Assembly (NCBI GenBank): GCA_034336665.1
Contig: JAPFBE010000002.1
Coordinates: forward strand, 19,508,906-19,572,905
Length of the DNA stretch: 64,000 bases
DNA from: Luscinia megarhynchos
Taxonomy: Eukaryota; Chordata; Aves; Passeriformes; Turdidae
Direction of reading: 5' to 3'
The translations under genes and the position numbers were made by a program. The notes beneath the pieces are model-generated. The model saw only the letters and a program-made list of their open reading frames with translations. It was not told the DNA's origin and made no database searches. Positions 21,401-35,076 of the stretch are shown piece after piece; position 1 is the first letter of the stretch; each line of letters begins with the position of its first letter.

Positions 21401-24400
21401 ATAAACAGAGTGCACGTGTATTTTTTTGAGAGATACATCCTAAACCAGCCCTTAGGCAAAAGGCTAGTTTAAAAAAAAGGTCTTTTTAATGGTCCATGTA
21501 TCATCTCATCAGCATCCAAAGGAAGGATGCTGAGAAACACTCTTTTAATTTTTTTTTCTGTGGGGAAACCTGAGATCTCCTTTCACCTGTTTGCCAAGTG
21601 GTGCTTCAGGTAAATTACTAGCATTAACACAATGAGCAACATAGTGACAACTAAACATATGTAGCCACGAAGCTTAGCAGGAAGCAGGAGTGTGTGCTCA
21701 GCAGGGACTTTCCCAACTCTCTCACTAACTTCTTTGGCTCCTGCATCTTCTGACCATCTGCAAAGGCTGCTGTTATCTCGGGACAGCGTTTTCATGGAAG
21801 CTCTTAGTTACAGGATTGATGGTTGTTGGTTTTTTAACTCTGTTACTAGGATGACCCATCCTCTGTGTTTGATTGCATTAAGTGGTGGGGCTGTTTGCAG
21901 TTCTGCATGCTAATTTGAATAATGGAGACCAAAAGCTGGTGATGGACAAGGAATGGGCTTGATTAAATTGCAGACGTTGATGGCACATCATCCTTCTGTG
22001 TGTGCTTGCAACGTTCCAGATCATTCCACCCCTTGGGGTTGGCATAAGAGGGAAGTGGTTAGTTAAGGCTGCATTTTAATCACTTGGAGCAATTATGTAA
22101 TAATATTTCATGTCTAGTCACAAGGGAATTCCTGTTGTGACTGCTTTTATGCTCCAGATGCCTTGTTTTCCTGCAATGCTGTTCGCTTGGCTCTCAACTT
22201 CCCACTTGATTTGGGTTGAGTCATCTTCTTTCCAAAGTAACATGGCAGTCATTTTACCTATTTGCCACTGGTTCAAATATTCTCATGCCAGTTTGGCTGA
22301 GCCTCTAGCAATTTGTCCCTGCCAAAACAAGCAGAGCTGAAGTCAGAAGAGCCAAATGGTCTGGGGGCAAGGTTGTCTGAACTTAGATTGATTTGGTCTG
22401 TGGCTGGTGCTCTTTGCTCCTGCAAGGGCAGATGTCTGTGCTTAACCAGTCTTCCTTCTCCTTGCCTTTTATTGCAGTTCTGGCACTTGTCTGGGCACAC
22501 CTTCATCTGAATCAGCTTGTTAGGCTGATAGAAAACTTCCTCTTAAAAAGAATATTTTCTTATTTTCCTGGATGTTCTACTGGGTTAATTGAAGTTAAAT
22601 TGTTCTGTGCAGTAACATGTGCTTTAGTCTGTGGGGTTGTCCTGTGGGATTATTGCTGGTATCCACAAGTAGTCAGAAATTATAAAACAAACAAATTTCT
22701 TTGTGATAATAGTGATGATGAATTTGGCACAGATTGCAGAATAATATTGCTTGGAGTACAGGATAGGTGTACATTTTAAACGGACTTTCAGAATATAGTT
22801 ATTAATTACTTTGAAGGCATCATTCTGACAAGGTCCTTCCCAAAATAAGAACTGTGCCACCCTTATCTCCTCCCATTTATGCCTGTAATCTCATTTGTTT
22901 CTGCATATTCTCCAGTTGGCTAGTCTCTGCATAGAGACTTTAGAAATGCTGATGCTTCTTTTTTTTTTTTTCCCCTGCAGCTGACAAGATTTGTCTTGTC
23001 AGTGTTAGTTCCTGGCCGACTGGCTTCTACCTGGTCCCAAATCAATGAAAACCTTGAGTTATTGTATCCACTGCAGTAGTTGGGTCAGAAGTAGCAATAT
23101 TGAATCTACTACATCACTTTGTTTCCACTGAACAGATTGAAGGGGGTGTAGGGACCTGCAAGGCAGAGACTTGCAATGGGCAGAAAGTCTGTTCAAAATT
23201 TCTTTCAGCCAAAGCTTTGGAATGACTCTCAGCTTCTAATGGGTGCTGAAGGGGTCAACAAGTCCCTGTGGTCAGAGGTATCCAGAAATATTGCCAGACC
23301 AGAGCAAACATCTGATACTATTTTATTTCATGGCTTCCTCAACTATGCAAGAGATCCCAAACTATATTTTTTCCTTCTTCCCTTGAAAGCTAGCTGATAA
23401 AGAGTCAGTGGTTGCTGCTCTGAGCCTTCACAGACTTGAAAAATCTTTTTGTTAAAGAGGAGGCAAAGGGGAGCTGTTGGCCTGTCCTGCTGCAGCTGCC
23501 CTGGCGCCTGCTTGCACACACTGAGAGTGGTGACAGAGCCTGCCAGTTATCAGGGCACAGGTGAGCAACATCCTGGAAGAACAGGGCAGGTTTCTGGATG
23601 AGTGGCATCAAGGAAGGGGATGGCTGTTTTGGGAACAGCACCTGCAACTTTCCGTGTGAAGAACTGTCCTCTGCCTGCAGGCAGCAAATAACCAAGCATG
23701 ATATCACAAGTTTCTTGTTTAGTGAGCCTAGATACTGGTTTTACTTATTTGGTGTGTTATGGACTGGCCAAAGCCTTTTAAAGCAGTTGGTCTAGGAAAC
23801 AAAGACCAATCAAGACCAGCACTGACAACAGAATTCAGGTAGTTTTGGGTCTTTGTCCGGCATGGATTCTTTTTCACTACAGGAAATGTACATGCAGTTC
23901 ATGTTTATTATCACCCTTAAGATAAAGCATCTCAGTTACAGGAATCTGATTTCAATTTACCATAAATAGTTTGTAGCATTGCTACAACTAGCAATGATCC
24001 TTCAGGAAGGTAATTCCATATTGAATTCTCAGCTTTTCAAGGCTTGCTATTGAGCCTTTCATAAAAGTCATTTTTTGTGTATATGTCAAACAACCACCTT
24101 CTTTTTTTTTAACCTCCTGGATGGACGTGATGTTTGAAATGCTTGGGGTTCTGTTTGTTTTTGTTTCCACTCCCTAATACATCCTGTATCTCTGTCACGT
24201 AATTTAAATATACCGACCCTGCCCATGTTGTGACAGAAATTGCTGGCTGTGGTGAATGTTTACCAGCTGTGCAGGCAGTCTAACCCCAAATTTCTGAAGT
24301 GCACTAACAGTTTTACCTCTTCTTACCCTGGCTACAAGACTGCAGTTATAAAAGGTGACCTCGCGTTTTTTAAAGCATTTGTCAAAGAAAGGAGCTGGCA

Positions 24401-27400
24401 CTCAACAAGGCATATAATTTGGAGCTTGTTCTGATGGAGACATTGAGATGAGGCTTACAGGATAGCCAAATTTCAGGGGTTCTTATTTCTTAATGAAACA
24501 ACATCTGGAATAGCGCAAGATTTATGATTTTCTTGAACTTCAAAACTTCGGCCGTACTGATGGTGAAAAGTCTAACATCACATCAAATCAGTTCTAGAGA
24601 GCTGCTAAATTTAGAAAATACTGAAAGAGATACAGTGTTTTTGTGTACCCCATCTTTTGTTTTGTTTGTCAGTCTATTTGTTCCTGCCTACCTGGCACCC
24701 CTGCTCAGGACAGCTGCTCTCATTCCCTCCCTCTCTCCCTTCCCTTTCATATTCCTTCCTCTTCCCGCTCTTCAGCGCAGCCAGGCTGGCGCTGGCTTAC
24801 CCGCAAGTAACTGTGGAATTAATTAGGTTGGGATCTTGCTGCAGAACAAAGGACTGGGGTTTGCTGCAGACAATGTGTAGATGATCAGAGTAGCCTGTTG
24901 TAGGAATATGCTGCAGCTTTGCAGCAGTGATGATTGTTCACTTCTTGCACTGAATTCCATCAAACAGCTTCTCTCAGGTTTTGGTCGACCTTAACTCAAA
25001 TGTTTAGCTTAGCTCTCATAATGTAATTTAATTTTATAATTTTTACCAGCTGACTTTTGACAGCAGATGGCTTTGTGTGCATTCTGAATTCCCTTTTAAA
25101 GTCAAAGAGGAAGGAAGGAACCTGAAGGAGGGAGAAAGGAGTTTTAACACCCTTTCAATCCCTGTCATCAGGGTGTGTTGCAGAGGTTTCCAGGCAAGCC
25201 CCATTTCACTGTCTGATAACTGCTCAACACTACTGGAACTGCACTGATCCACACCCAGTCTTGGTGCTGGGGAGCCTGCCCCCACACCAGCCTGTAAAAT
25301 CTGGCAGGCAGCAGGGATTAATGCATATGTTGAGTTGTTCCTGCTGATCCATGCCATGTCATACCTGCTGGGGACATGCAATAGGTTTGTAACTATTGCC
25401 ACAAAGAAGGATCAGTGTTGTGCTTGGTGTGACTGGCATGCTTGGGGTGGAACCTCCTGCCTGTTCTCTGAGCTGATGAGGAGAGGGTAAATGTGTTGTG
25501 AGCATGATGAGGAAAGTTCAGTGTGTGGTACAAGGCTTTGTTAACATTTTTTTATTTTTTCTTATAATCTGGGAGAGCCCCAGTTGCCAGTTGTTACACT
25601 GAAAAGCAAGAACAAAAGATTAGGTAAGTGGATGTATCCTGATCCTCATTTCTGGGATGCCTATCTAGATCCCCCAGGAGCAAAGCTATGAGAATCAGGA
25701 ATGCTGCTTGTGGAATGCAGGGAAGCAGTATGTTTGCTTTCTCCAGCAGCAAGTGATTTATAGTTACCCTTGTGCATTGTTTTCAGAGCAGGGTGGTCTG
25801 GTTCCCTAAAAAAGGTTCTTTGCCTCCAGACAGTGGTGGAGGAATTAATTTTGGCCCAAGTACTATCTCCCTGCTACTCTGCAGAACTCTGGAGCTGCCT
25901 GATTTCCTCCTGGCCTTCAGGCCAAAGTCCATGATCATGCAGACAGTGTTGCAATGTGCACCCTACAAATATTATTAAGGATAGGGACTGTAAATTAAAC
26001 TGTAAGACCTTTTCTCCACTGTGTCTTCCAGATGTGTAAATGCCAAATGTAAAATGCTGTCTGCTTGAACAATATAAGCTTGACAGACCAGTTTCACCTT
26101 CTGATTTGTAAACCAAGTGGAATATTTTTCCCCCTTCTGCCCTACCCTTAATATTTATTTAGGTCTGAATTAATACCAGAGCCGGGATTTTTTTCCCTCT
26201 CCTTTTCTTCTTGCCTGAGTTGCAATAGTCATAGTTTACAAATGATGAGAGGGCAAGGTCACAGCAGCAATAATTGCATGTCAGAGTTAAGGTGTCTTGT
26301 CTTTTTATCTAAGGTGGCAAGTATTTTTTTATGAGGAATGACTTTTTCTTCTTATCTACCACTTCACCCTTCTCAATTTCAGAGTTTCATGCCATACTTG
26401 AGTTTGTTTTTTTCCCTGGATTTAGAAAAGCCCAGCAAGATAGTAAACTAGGTGTTGCCATGTCAGCCCTATCAAGCCTGCAACGTATTTTGTGCACTCC
26501 TGTTTTGTCAGCCTGAAAAATACTAGTCCACAAAGCTTTAGCTTGATAGTGAATGTTAATATTTAACTATAATATTGCAGGGCTTTTTATGCATGGCTTC
26601 TATTTACAGTGCTTACTTAGACCAGTTCAAAACACAAATTTGATAGCTAGTTTTGTTTCTCTAGTTTGGTTGTGAAGTCTGTCCCAGCAGCATGCACCTC
26701 ACCTAGAATAAATGGCTGTTGGTTGAATACTGAGGAATGGTACTAAAATGTCACTTTTCAGCGTGTGCAGTCTCAGTCCTAGGGATGGGCATGGTTGCTC
26801 ATGGTCTTTTCATGAAGCCAGAGGGAGGCAAGCAGCTGCAAGGTGTTACAGCAAAGAGTGGATTGAAAATGAAAGTCTTCTAATCATGTCAGAAAGCATG
26901 TAGAAAAGCTACTTAGTTCCAGCACAGAGATGTAAAAAAAGATATTGAAATATCCTGATGCTGCTCTGTGGAAAATTATTAATGTAGTATTATGAATACT
27001 GAGCAGGAAAGCTTCAAGCATGATTTTGTATCTCCCAACTCTTTGATGTTAGATGACATTATGGAGTTGGGAAAAACTAAGCAGATCACATCAGCTGAGA
27101 AACAAGTTAGTTGACTAATCTGTGGATGGCGAAGGCTGAGGAAGATCTGAATGTCTCAGAATAAAGGGAACTCCTACTGAAAATAAAAGAAGTAGTGATG
27201 AAGAGGTGGGTGGTACATGGATGCTACTAAAGTTGATTTAATCATGTTGAATATTCAGAAGATTGTCATATGATTAGCAAATCATATTTTAATTGTTAGC
27301 ACATTAGCAATTACTATTTACTTATCAAACTTCTTTCTTCTCTCTCCCATTGGGGAACAGGAACAGATCTGTGATGAGAGCAAGTTTGGGAATAGAAGAG

Positions 27401-30400
27401 CTGATTTCTCCTGACAAAGTGTGAAGTTGAAGGGCAGTTGAAATTTTTCAGTTCTGCAGTGTCTCAGGGGGCATTATCTTGGGATTACCTTGATGTGCTT
27501 GGTGGAGAGCTTGGAGGGTCTTTTTGCTTATGGCATAGAACAAGAAACAGTTTAGTGCAGAACACTAAATTTGAAATCTTTCCCAAGTTAGTTTACTGGC
27601 ATTGAAATGGAGTCAATATGTGTCCTTTTGCGTATTTGAAATTCTGAGCTTGTTTTGCAACTGCAAAATTGCTTGAGCCTTCTCTTCATGCTGGGGATAT
27701 GTCCCTTAAAGGTGAGCCATGACTGAAAGGCTTTAGAAAGGCCTGGGGTGGAATGGGGCCATGCACATACTGCTTGTGAGCAGGACAGCATCTCCCTGCA
27801 GGGCACAGTGGGCACAGCCTGCTTACTCCAAGGTAATTAATATAAGAGGTACTGTGTCTCTGCCTATCCAGTTTCAAGCAGCTTGAAGAAACCTGTGCCT
27901 TAGATTTCCCATTATGATGACAGAGAAGTGTTCACACCAGGAGGAAGTGCTGTGTTCTGTGTCAGTGTTCACACAGTAATGCGTGGCACCGAGCCTTTGT
28001 GCTTTATTTTTAAGACTGTAATACCAGACTAAAAAAATATGCACTTAAAAAACTAATGCAGAAATTACACAGCTAAGATGTGCATATCAGAAAATTGTGG
28101 CTTTGAAGGAGATGTATTTCAGCAACTTAAACTATGTTGAACTTCAGAAACCATTAAGGAAACTTGTGAAGTCCATGGTTATGCAGTCCTGTACTATTTT
28201 GTGGGGATGGAAGCTGTTTTCATAGGTTCATATTATGCTGCACAATCTAATTATATCTTTCTTGGAAGACAGCTAAGCACATGTCCCCTGGCTCATGTAC
28301 CACCCCCTCAATTTCCCCCCACTCCTCTCCCTCCCCATGTCCTCAAAACCTTTGTTTTGGTGATAGTATCAAAAGCAGTTTCTTTGCTTTACTTTTCAAA
28401 TGGTGCATTGCCCAGGTGGTCAGTCATGTCCATAGACAAAACAATCTGACAATTTCTGTGTAAGTGACCTTGTGTTTACTGTTCACAAGTCATTTTTCTG
28501 GGGTGCAGTTTTTCCTTGCCAGGTGTCTGCTGTGGTAAGAAATGGTTTACTGGTTTGTGAGAATGAAAAGTACAGCAAATGTTGTTTCCATTGTAAGAAA
28601 AACTTTGGATAAGAAGCTGACCCAAACAAGCCCTGGCATCTGTTGAGTTAGCAAGCTCCAGTGTGTGGGGATAGGGACCTGAGGTTTGCTAGGAGTGGGA
28701 AGAAGGCAGGTATTGAGCTAAAGGTCATACTGTGGTACCAATATTTCTCTTGACACCTGAGTAAAAGTTCTTGCAAATCTGGATGATTATAAACCTCTCA
28801 AAATACCAGTGTGTACTTGCTCAGTAAAAATTTCGAAATATTGAAGTTCTAAGCGCTTAGACACTGGTCAAAGATTTCAGCAAAAGCATCCACTTCTGAT
28901 AAAGCTGAACAATGTTAGATGTGCTTGACTTTTAGAGGTCTAGCATCATACAGAGAGGAAGCAGCTTGAAAGTCAGGTGTTGACTGTGTGTTGGGTTGAG
29001 GCATTCCACTGTAGGTGTGGTGTAGGTTTATTTGAGTGGCTGTTCAAAGAAAACAAACAACAAAACCTCTTAATAGCTGGTTTGTTGTTTTTCTTGCATG
29101 GTGTGTTTTTTGACTCTTCTAGTTTCCAGTCCACTTGTGTCTGATTAAAAACATAAGGAGAATTGTCATTTGGAGAGGTTTGGTTCTGAATGCAGCTGGT
29201 AAAAATAAGATAAAATTATTAAATTTTATACTTTCTTCTCAAGTCTTCCAGGATTAATTCTATTACTTTTTACTCTACTCAATGTTCTTATTTTCAAATG
29301 TGATATTTCCACCCAGCTGATTGTACTGATGATCACAAAAATGCCACGTGTTCTCAAGAACACTTTATTGACATTTAAAATGCAGACTGGGAGTACTTTG
29401 CCCTGCTGTGATCTCAAAGGAGATGCACCCTTACTCTGAACCCTCAAGGTTAAAGAGTTTAAATGCTCTCATGTTGCTGTGGCTGAGAAGGAGATAGAGA
29501 TGCCTGTGACACTAAAAACCCGTAGCTTTAGGTGTTGCAGTTGGGCTGGAGCATCCCTCTGGGAGGCTTCTTCTGCAACCTCCCTTGTGTGGTTTTACTT
29601 CACACTTCTTTTCTGTAAAGCTGAGCATCATGCCACTTCCTGAATCTCATGCACTTTCTTTAAGATTAACTGCTGCCAGAGTGTCATTTTTGCTGGGGGC
29701 TAAGAAAGGAAGAATTTTTCTCCTTTAGTAGTCTAGAAGGAAATCTTGGTACAGTGGTGTCCTGTGGCTCTACTTATGAGTAGTACTCAGATTATTCAGT
29801 TCTGTGAGGTATATTGTATTAGAACTACTGACTGCTTTGCTTTCCTATCTTTTGGGGTTTTTTTTTTAATAGTGTTTGGTCTACTGACCTGGAGCTTTTC
29901 CTCCAGGAATAAGTACCTGGAGACGGTTCTGCCTTTTTTAATGTATATTGTATGAGAAACAGAACTGGTTTTTTTTATTATTTTATTATTTTTTAAAATA
30001 ACTTTGGTTAAGGTCATTGGGGTTTTTAGGAAAAAAACCATTCCACTACAATGTGATGACTTCATAAATTTAAAGTCTCACTGGATAATGTGCTTATATA
30101 GAAGGTGGATTCTAGTTCTGTGCAGGGTAAATTGGCAGGGTTTATTTATAAAAAGATGAAACAGGAAGGAGAGGAACAAAGGAAGATGAGACCAAACATA
30201 GCTCAGTGATGAAGAATCGATTCTTATTTTCACTTATTGGTCCTATAATCATTCTCTAATGAGCAGGCAAGCTGGTGGCTTTTCCCCAGGCAGGGTTTGC
30301 TGCTGCTGTGGCATACATGATATGTAGAGGACAGGGCTCCCCAAGTGCCACCTTCACTCAAGGGATTTGGGAGGCCATAGGTGGTGTGTGATGCATCAAG

Positions 30401-33400
30401 ATGGAGAGTGAGGAGGCGACACAGCAGCCAGGTGCTGCCTGGCTGGGGAAGGACCAAGGCTGCAGCTTCATGCCTGGCTTAGGGCCTTCCAAGGAGCAGC
30501 TTTGGTGACCCTCTGGATCCTCTCTTACTGCTGAAACCACTGCAGAGAGCAGTCAGAGCTGAGCTACAATCCACCTGCAGACTCTTTGGGGAAGGGGGTG
30601 CTTTCCTTCAGCAGCAATCTGAGCATTGGAAGCAGTGTGGGAAGAGGGGGTGTGTGTCTAGTTCCCCTCTGGTGGGCTTTTTGTGCCAGACTCTGGGTTA
30701 GTGTTGTACCAGAGAATCTCTCCTGCTTTCTCATTGCTCATTTTTAGGACAGAAGGGTCTGCCTTGCATATCTCATGGTATGGTGGTCAAGGTAGAACCA
30801 GCCAGACCCTCAACAGGAATCTTATCTTTTACCAGTGGTACCACACTGTCAGTGTGCTTAGATACCACAGGCAGCATTATGGCCACTGGAGCTCAAGGGC
30901 TTTTGAGACAAGAGCCCTTAACTCAGACAGCTTGTGTTTGTAGTTGCAAACAGGCAGCAGACTTTACTTTTATACCTTATAGCAGTGCAAATACTGATGC
31001 ACTAATTGAGCCCTGTCCAGGTTTTCACCCCTTGTAAAGAATTTGCATGATGATTACTATTTGGGTGGGTTACCTTTTGCCAGCTGTCTTCCCAAGCATC
31101 CCATGTTTTAAATAGTCCTCCATCTCGCCATGAATTAGAGTGAGTCACAGCATGGGTGGTGACTCACTGATACCAGTTAAACATTAGGCTCCTGAAGGTG
31201 TGACTCCTCCAGCTCTGACCAAAATATGCTGTCACAACATGAAAAAATGCTTCCACTATATTGCACATCTGCATAGGTGGCAAATTCTCTATGTTGCTGT
31301 ACTGCTATGAAAAAAAGAAGTTTTGTTCTTTAGTGTTCCTTTTCCACCAGCATATTTAAAATATAGTTAAGTTGGCATAACCATACAGTCCTTTTTGTTT
31401 AGCAAGTCACTTTATCTGATCTCTTTCTTGTATTGGGAGGATGGATGGAGGACAGAAAGACATACAGAACCCAGGGGCAGAGAGAAGAGAGAAACAGAGA
31501 AATCCCAGGGAAAGTTTAGAAACATTCTTCCTTCAGGCTCGCCACTGTCAACTCCCAAGTGGAATACCAGGGGATTCAGCCAGAGCACTTATAGGATTTA
31601 ATGGTTTCCATGCTTGTAACAGATTAATCTACCCTTTGAAAGATGTGGTAGAGGATTACTGTCCAGTCTCCAGCCCAAGCAATCTCCCAGTGCAGATTTA
31701 CTTGGACAGCCACTCGAACTGTCATCAGCTCTGCCCATCTGACTGTTTTGTTCTGCAGGGCCATGGGAGCTTGTCACTCCCTTCTCCTTGGAGCCAGTCT
31801 GAGTGTCATCTTTGCAGGATGCTTGGAGCAGGACCTGCCATGGCTCTGGGCACAGCTGTGCCATGTGGGCATGTGTCAGCTCTGTTCTGCTCTGCTGAGC
31901 CCAGGTTTATGTAAGGGGAGAGGCAGCACTGATGGTGTATAAAGGCTCCTGCTTTATTTCTAGCTCTTCAAAGCTGAGGCTTTTCCGTGGGGAAGGGAAA
32001 GGGGACCAAGTCTCTGGCAAAGTCTGTGTTTTCAGTATGACAAAGCTTTGCTGGCTTTCTCTGCTCCTGTTTTAAGATGAGTGGAGATTATACACTCACT
32101 ATTAAATCTGTATTTTGTCCTATTAATGTCATATTTACCTGAGGCTGCTTTTGACTCCAGTATCCATTTTTCTTCTCTCTCCTTATTCTCATCTCCCTTT
32201 GTAAGCTGAATGCCCTGGTGGCACCTACCACTGCCCTGCCAAATTTATTTTGGGTAACTGCTTCATGGTGAGCACTCTTTGGTTGTGACAGCTGCCAGAG
32301 GAGAAATCAGGATATAATTCAGCTCTTAGTACTGAGCAAGTAATCTGGGGTCATGGCAGATTCTCCAGAATGGTTTGTTGAAGCAAGTGCTGATATATTT
32401 CACTATTTGCGTATTTACAAATATGGGGGGTTTTGCAGAGGGAGATATTTTGGGAAGGTCAGGGATTGTCAAGAGTCTGCCTGTGAGGGCTTGGGGGACC
32501 AGCTCTGATTTCTGCTGGCCTGCAGTGAGGGCTTAACAGAGGGCAGGAAAAGGCCAGATGCAGGGTTTGCAAGGAAATACATGTTTTTATTTTCAGAGCA
32601 GCTGGGGAGTTGGACAATAGCCTCAAAACCAAACAAACAAAGGATGACTTGCAGATAAGTTATCGACAGGAGTGGGTGTGTTTTGGGCACCACTGAAGGA
32701 CAAGCTGATAGAGTGACTTTTCTCCTGCTTTTAAACTCTTGCTCTCTGTGCCAGTGTGCCAGGGGGGGTTGACATCTGTTGTCCTGGGCTGGAATTTCAT
32801 AACAGCCCTTCATGAGATTTTGGCTCTTCCAGCCACGAGCCTTTGCCTAAGTGTAATCTGGTACTGCACGTTCCCTGCCTGGGGCTTGTGCGAGGGCCGG
32901 CTAGCAGCAGCAGGCTCTGAGCATGGAAAGGCACCAGGATGTCTCCTTTTTCTTTTTGCACTTGGAGGGCACTACTGTTCCTCTGACATCAATTAATAAT
33001 TATAAAAATGTATGATTGAGTTTTAAGATCTGCTCTTGTATAAGTATGAATATTTTTAATAAACTTAATTTTTTATCTACGAACAAAAAATTAAGCAGTA
33101 CGCTACAATTTCTGGATTGTGAAAATTAACCTGGAGAATTTTAAAGACTGCCTCTGTCTCAGATGTATCTTCTGAATTTCATTTTTTTTGCAGCTTGTCT
33201 GGGTAGATATTCTTGTTTGCTAGCTGGAGATTGGTTTTAGAATTGCTAGTATTAGTAATTGCATTTCCTCTACTTGCTTCTGAAAAGTCAACATTTTTGG
33301 AGAGCAATCCACAGTTCCTTGCTGAGTTCTTCGCTGCAAATTATTCATAGCTATTTGGTGGAAAAAAATCTTTGCTCATACTACTTGTTTATGGTTCTTT

Positions 33401-34972
33401 AGTGCCTCCAGTCTGTAGGGTGGAAGATGAAACATAAGTGTCCCAACTTCTGCAAATCAGTGCAGTGGGGAACTCAAAATGCATTTAACTTAAGTAAAAA
33501 GCCTGAGCCTGAGTGCTTGCACAATTCTTAGGGCCACAAAATTGCTATACCTCTTGGTGAGATGGTATATTAGAGCAAGGACAGCTGTGTGTTGGACCAG
33601 AGGGCTGACTCTTGCCTTGTTTGTGGAAGGGCTGTGCATCATGGAAATGCCTCAAAGTGCAGTGCACCTAATTGAACTCTTGAGGGAAGGTTTTTTTGAA
33701 GTTGGGTCTGACTTTTAAAAATAAATTGCATACTTTTACTTTGTGTTTTTGGCTATGAAATTTCAATTACTGGTGTCAGAAGGGCTGCTACTATTACATT
33801 ACACACAAACAGCCATTTATTCTGCAAAGTTTCAATTCTGAAGTATCTGTCTTTCCAAAGTTAGCTGTACTTATTTGTCATGAGGAGTGTGTGGCTGCCA
33901 TTATCATCAATATTTGAACACTTCACAAGCCATGGGCAAACAGATCCTCTTACAGGGAGGATATATATATATATATTCAAGGGTATAATAGTAACTATCC
34001 ACACTTGACACATAAGAAAGATTACATTACATGTCTGAGGGCAATGAGGATGTTGGGCTAAAGCCAGGAATGCAGTCTGGTTCTTCTGATTTCCTCTGCC
34101 TCAGAGGAAAATGGCTTGGAGTTTAGGGAAGCCTTACTAGAAACCTTGTTGTTCTTATCTTTCTCCTGGGAATGAGGCAGTGCCCTAGTAACAGGTTGCC
34201 TGAAATGTTCCATTTCCCCTTTCTTTGTACAGAAAAGTTAATTTCAGTATTAGCATAGCTTTAATTGTGGAGGTTCAGATCCTGTCCAGTCTCTGAGCTG
34301 TGAAAAGTCACTGCTGTCCCAAGGAGTTGTACAGCTGCACTGGGACATCCAGCTGCTGTCTATGCCTCCATTCCAGGACTTGTCCTGACAAGCTGTGCCT
34401 TTATTCAGTCTTCATCTCCCTTCCACCACCTAGGGAAATCAAGATGCTTTTCTGAAAGTGAAAGAAATTCTCATACTGTGAGATCCTGAGCAAATGGCCA
34501 TTAGGGGTCTGTGGCAAGGGAGCAGCATTTCCCCGTGTTTCCAAGCAGCCCTGAGATGAGTAGTTGGAGCACTTGCTCTTAAATTGTTGGGTTGCTGCTG
34601 GTGGGGTTTCACAGGGCTCTGGTAACAGGTGTCTGGGGCTGGGATGGTGAGATGCTCCAGCAGCAGCTGTGGTACTGCCAGTGCCTGGTGATTTCCCCTT
34701 AGGCTAACCTCCTGTGGCCTGTGAGGGGGACCTTTAAGTGATGGATAGTATCATCTTGTAATTAAGGATCTGAAAACTCTCTGAGATGAATGAGTCTCTG
34801 CTTTGCTTCTTGGGATCTGAAGTTTAACTTGAGGGGGTAAGCTCTCCTCTGCTGTTTACTTGCACTTGTGCTAGGATTGACATTTGGAAGAAACTCTACA
34901 CCATCTTAGTATGTTTAAACACATCTGCGATATTAATCTATTTCAATTTATCTGTCTCTTTTTTTCTTCCAG
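18433..34972 (+). other. SLC22A23: SLC22A23 intron 1 (16540 bp)
   Basis: It starts GTGAGAAAGG and ends in a pyrimidine tract plus CTTCCAG. The first 130 bases are still GC-rich, part of the CpG island; the rest is AT-rich. I see no nested gene on either strand and no intact mobile element. A strong-looking but apparently unused 3' splice site lies at 22964-22980, followed by a hairpin. A purine-rich stretch lies near 25097-25142. First introns of this size in vertebrates often carry enhancers, but none can be named from sequence. Confidence 0.9.
33961..33977. repeat. AT microsatellite
   Basis: Eight tandem AT units in intron 1 about 1 kb before exon 2. Confidence 0.85.
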
Positions 34973-35076
34973 TGGGATCTTGTTTGTGATTCTGCCTGGA
35001 AAGTCCACATTGCTAAGTTCTCCCTGCTTGTAGGATTAATCTTTGGCCACTTGATAACAGGATGTATAGCTGACTG
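34973..35076 (+). CDS. SLC22A23: SLC22A23 coding exon 2 (TM2, start of MFS motif A)
   Basis: Encodes residues 178-211 and two bases of codon 212. The translation starts WDLVCDSAWKVHIAKF and ends GCIAD, matching vertebrate SLC22A23 with few changes (His in GLIFGHLITG where I recall Tyr in human). Cys182 belongs to the family's LVC block at the end of the first extracellular loop. TM2 is about residues 190-210. The acceptor is a pyrimidine tract with TTCCAG before TGG; the donor is TG|GTAAGTG at 35076/35077. Length is 104 bp, the size I know for exon 2 across SLC22 genes. It enters in phase 0 and leaves with codon 212 (Trp) split 2+1. Confidence 0.96.
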
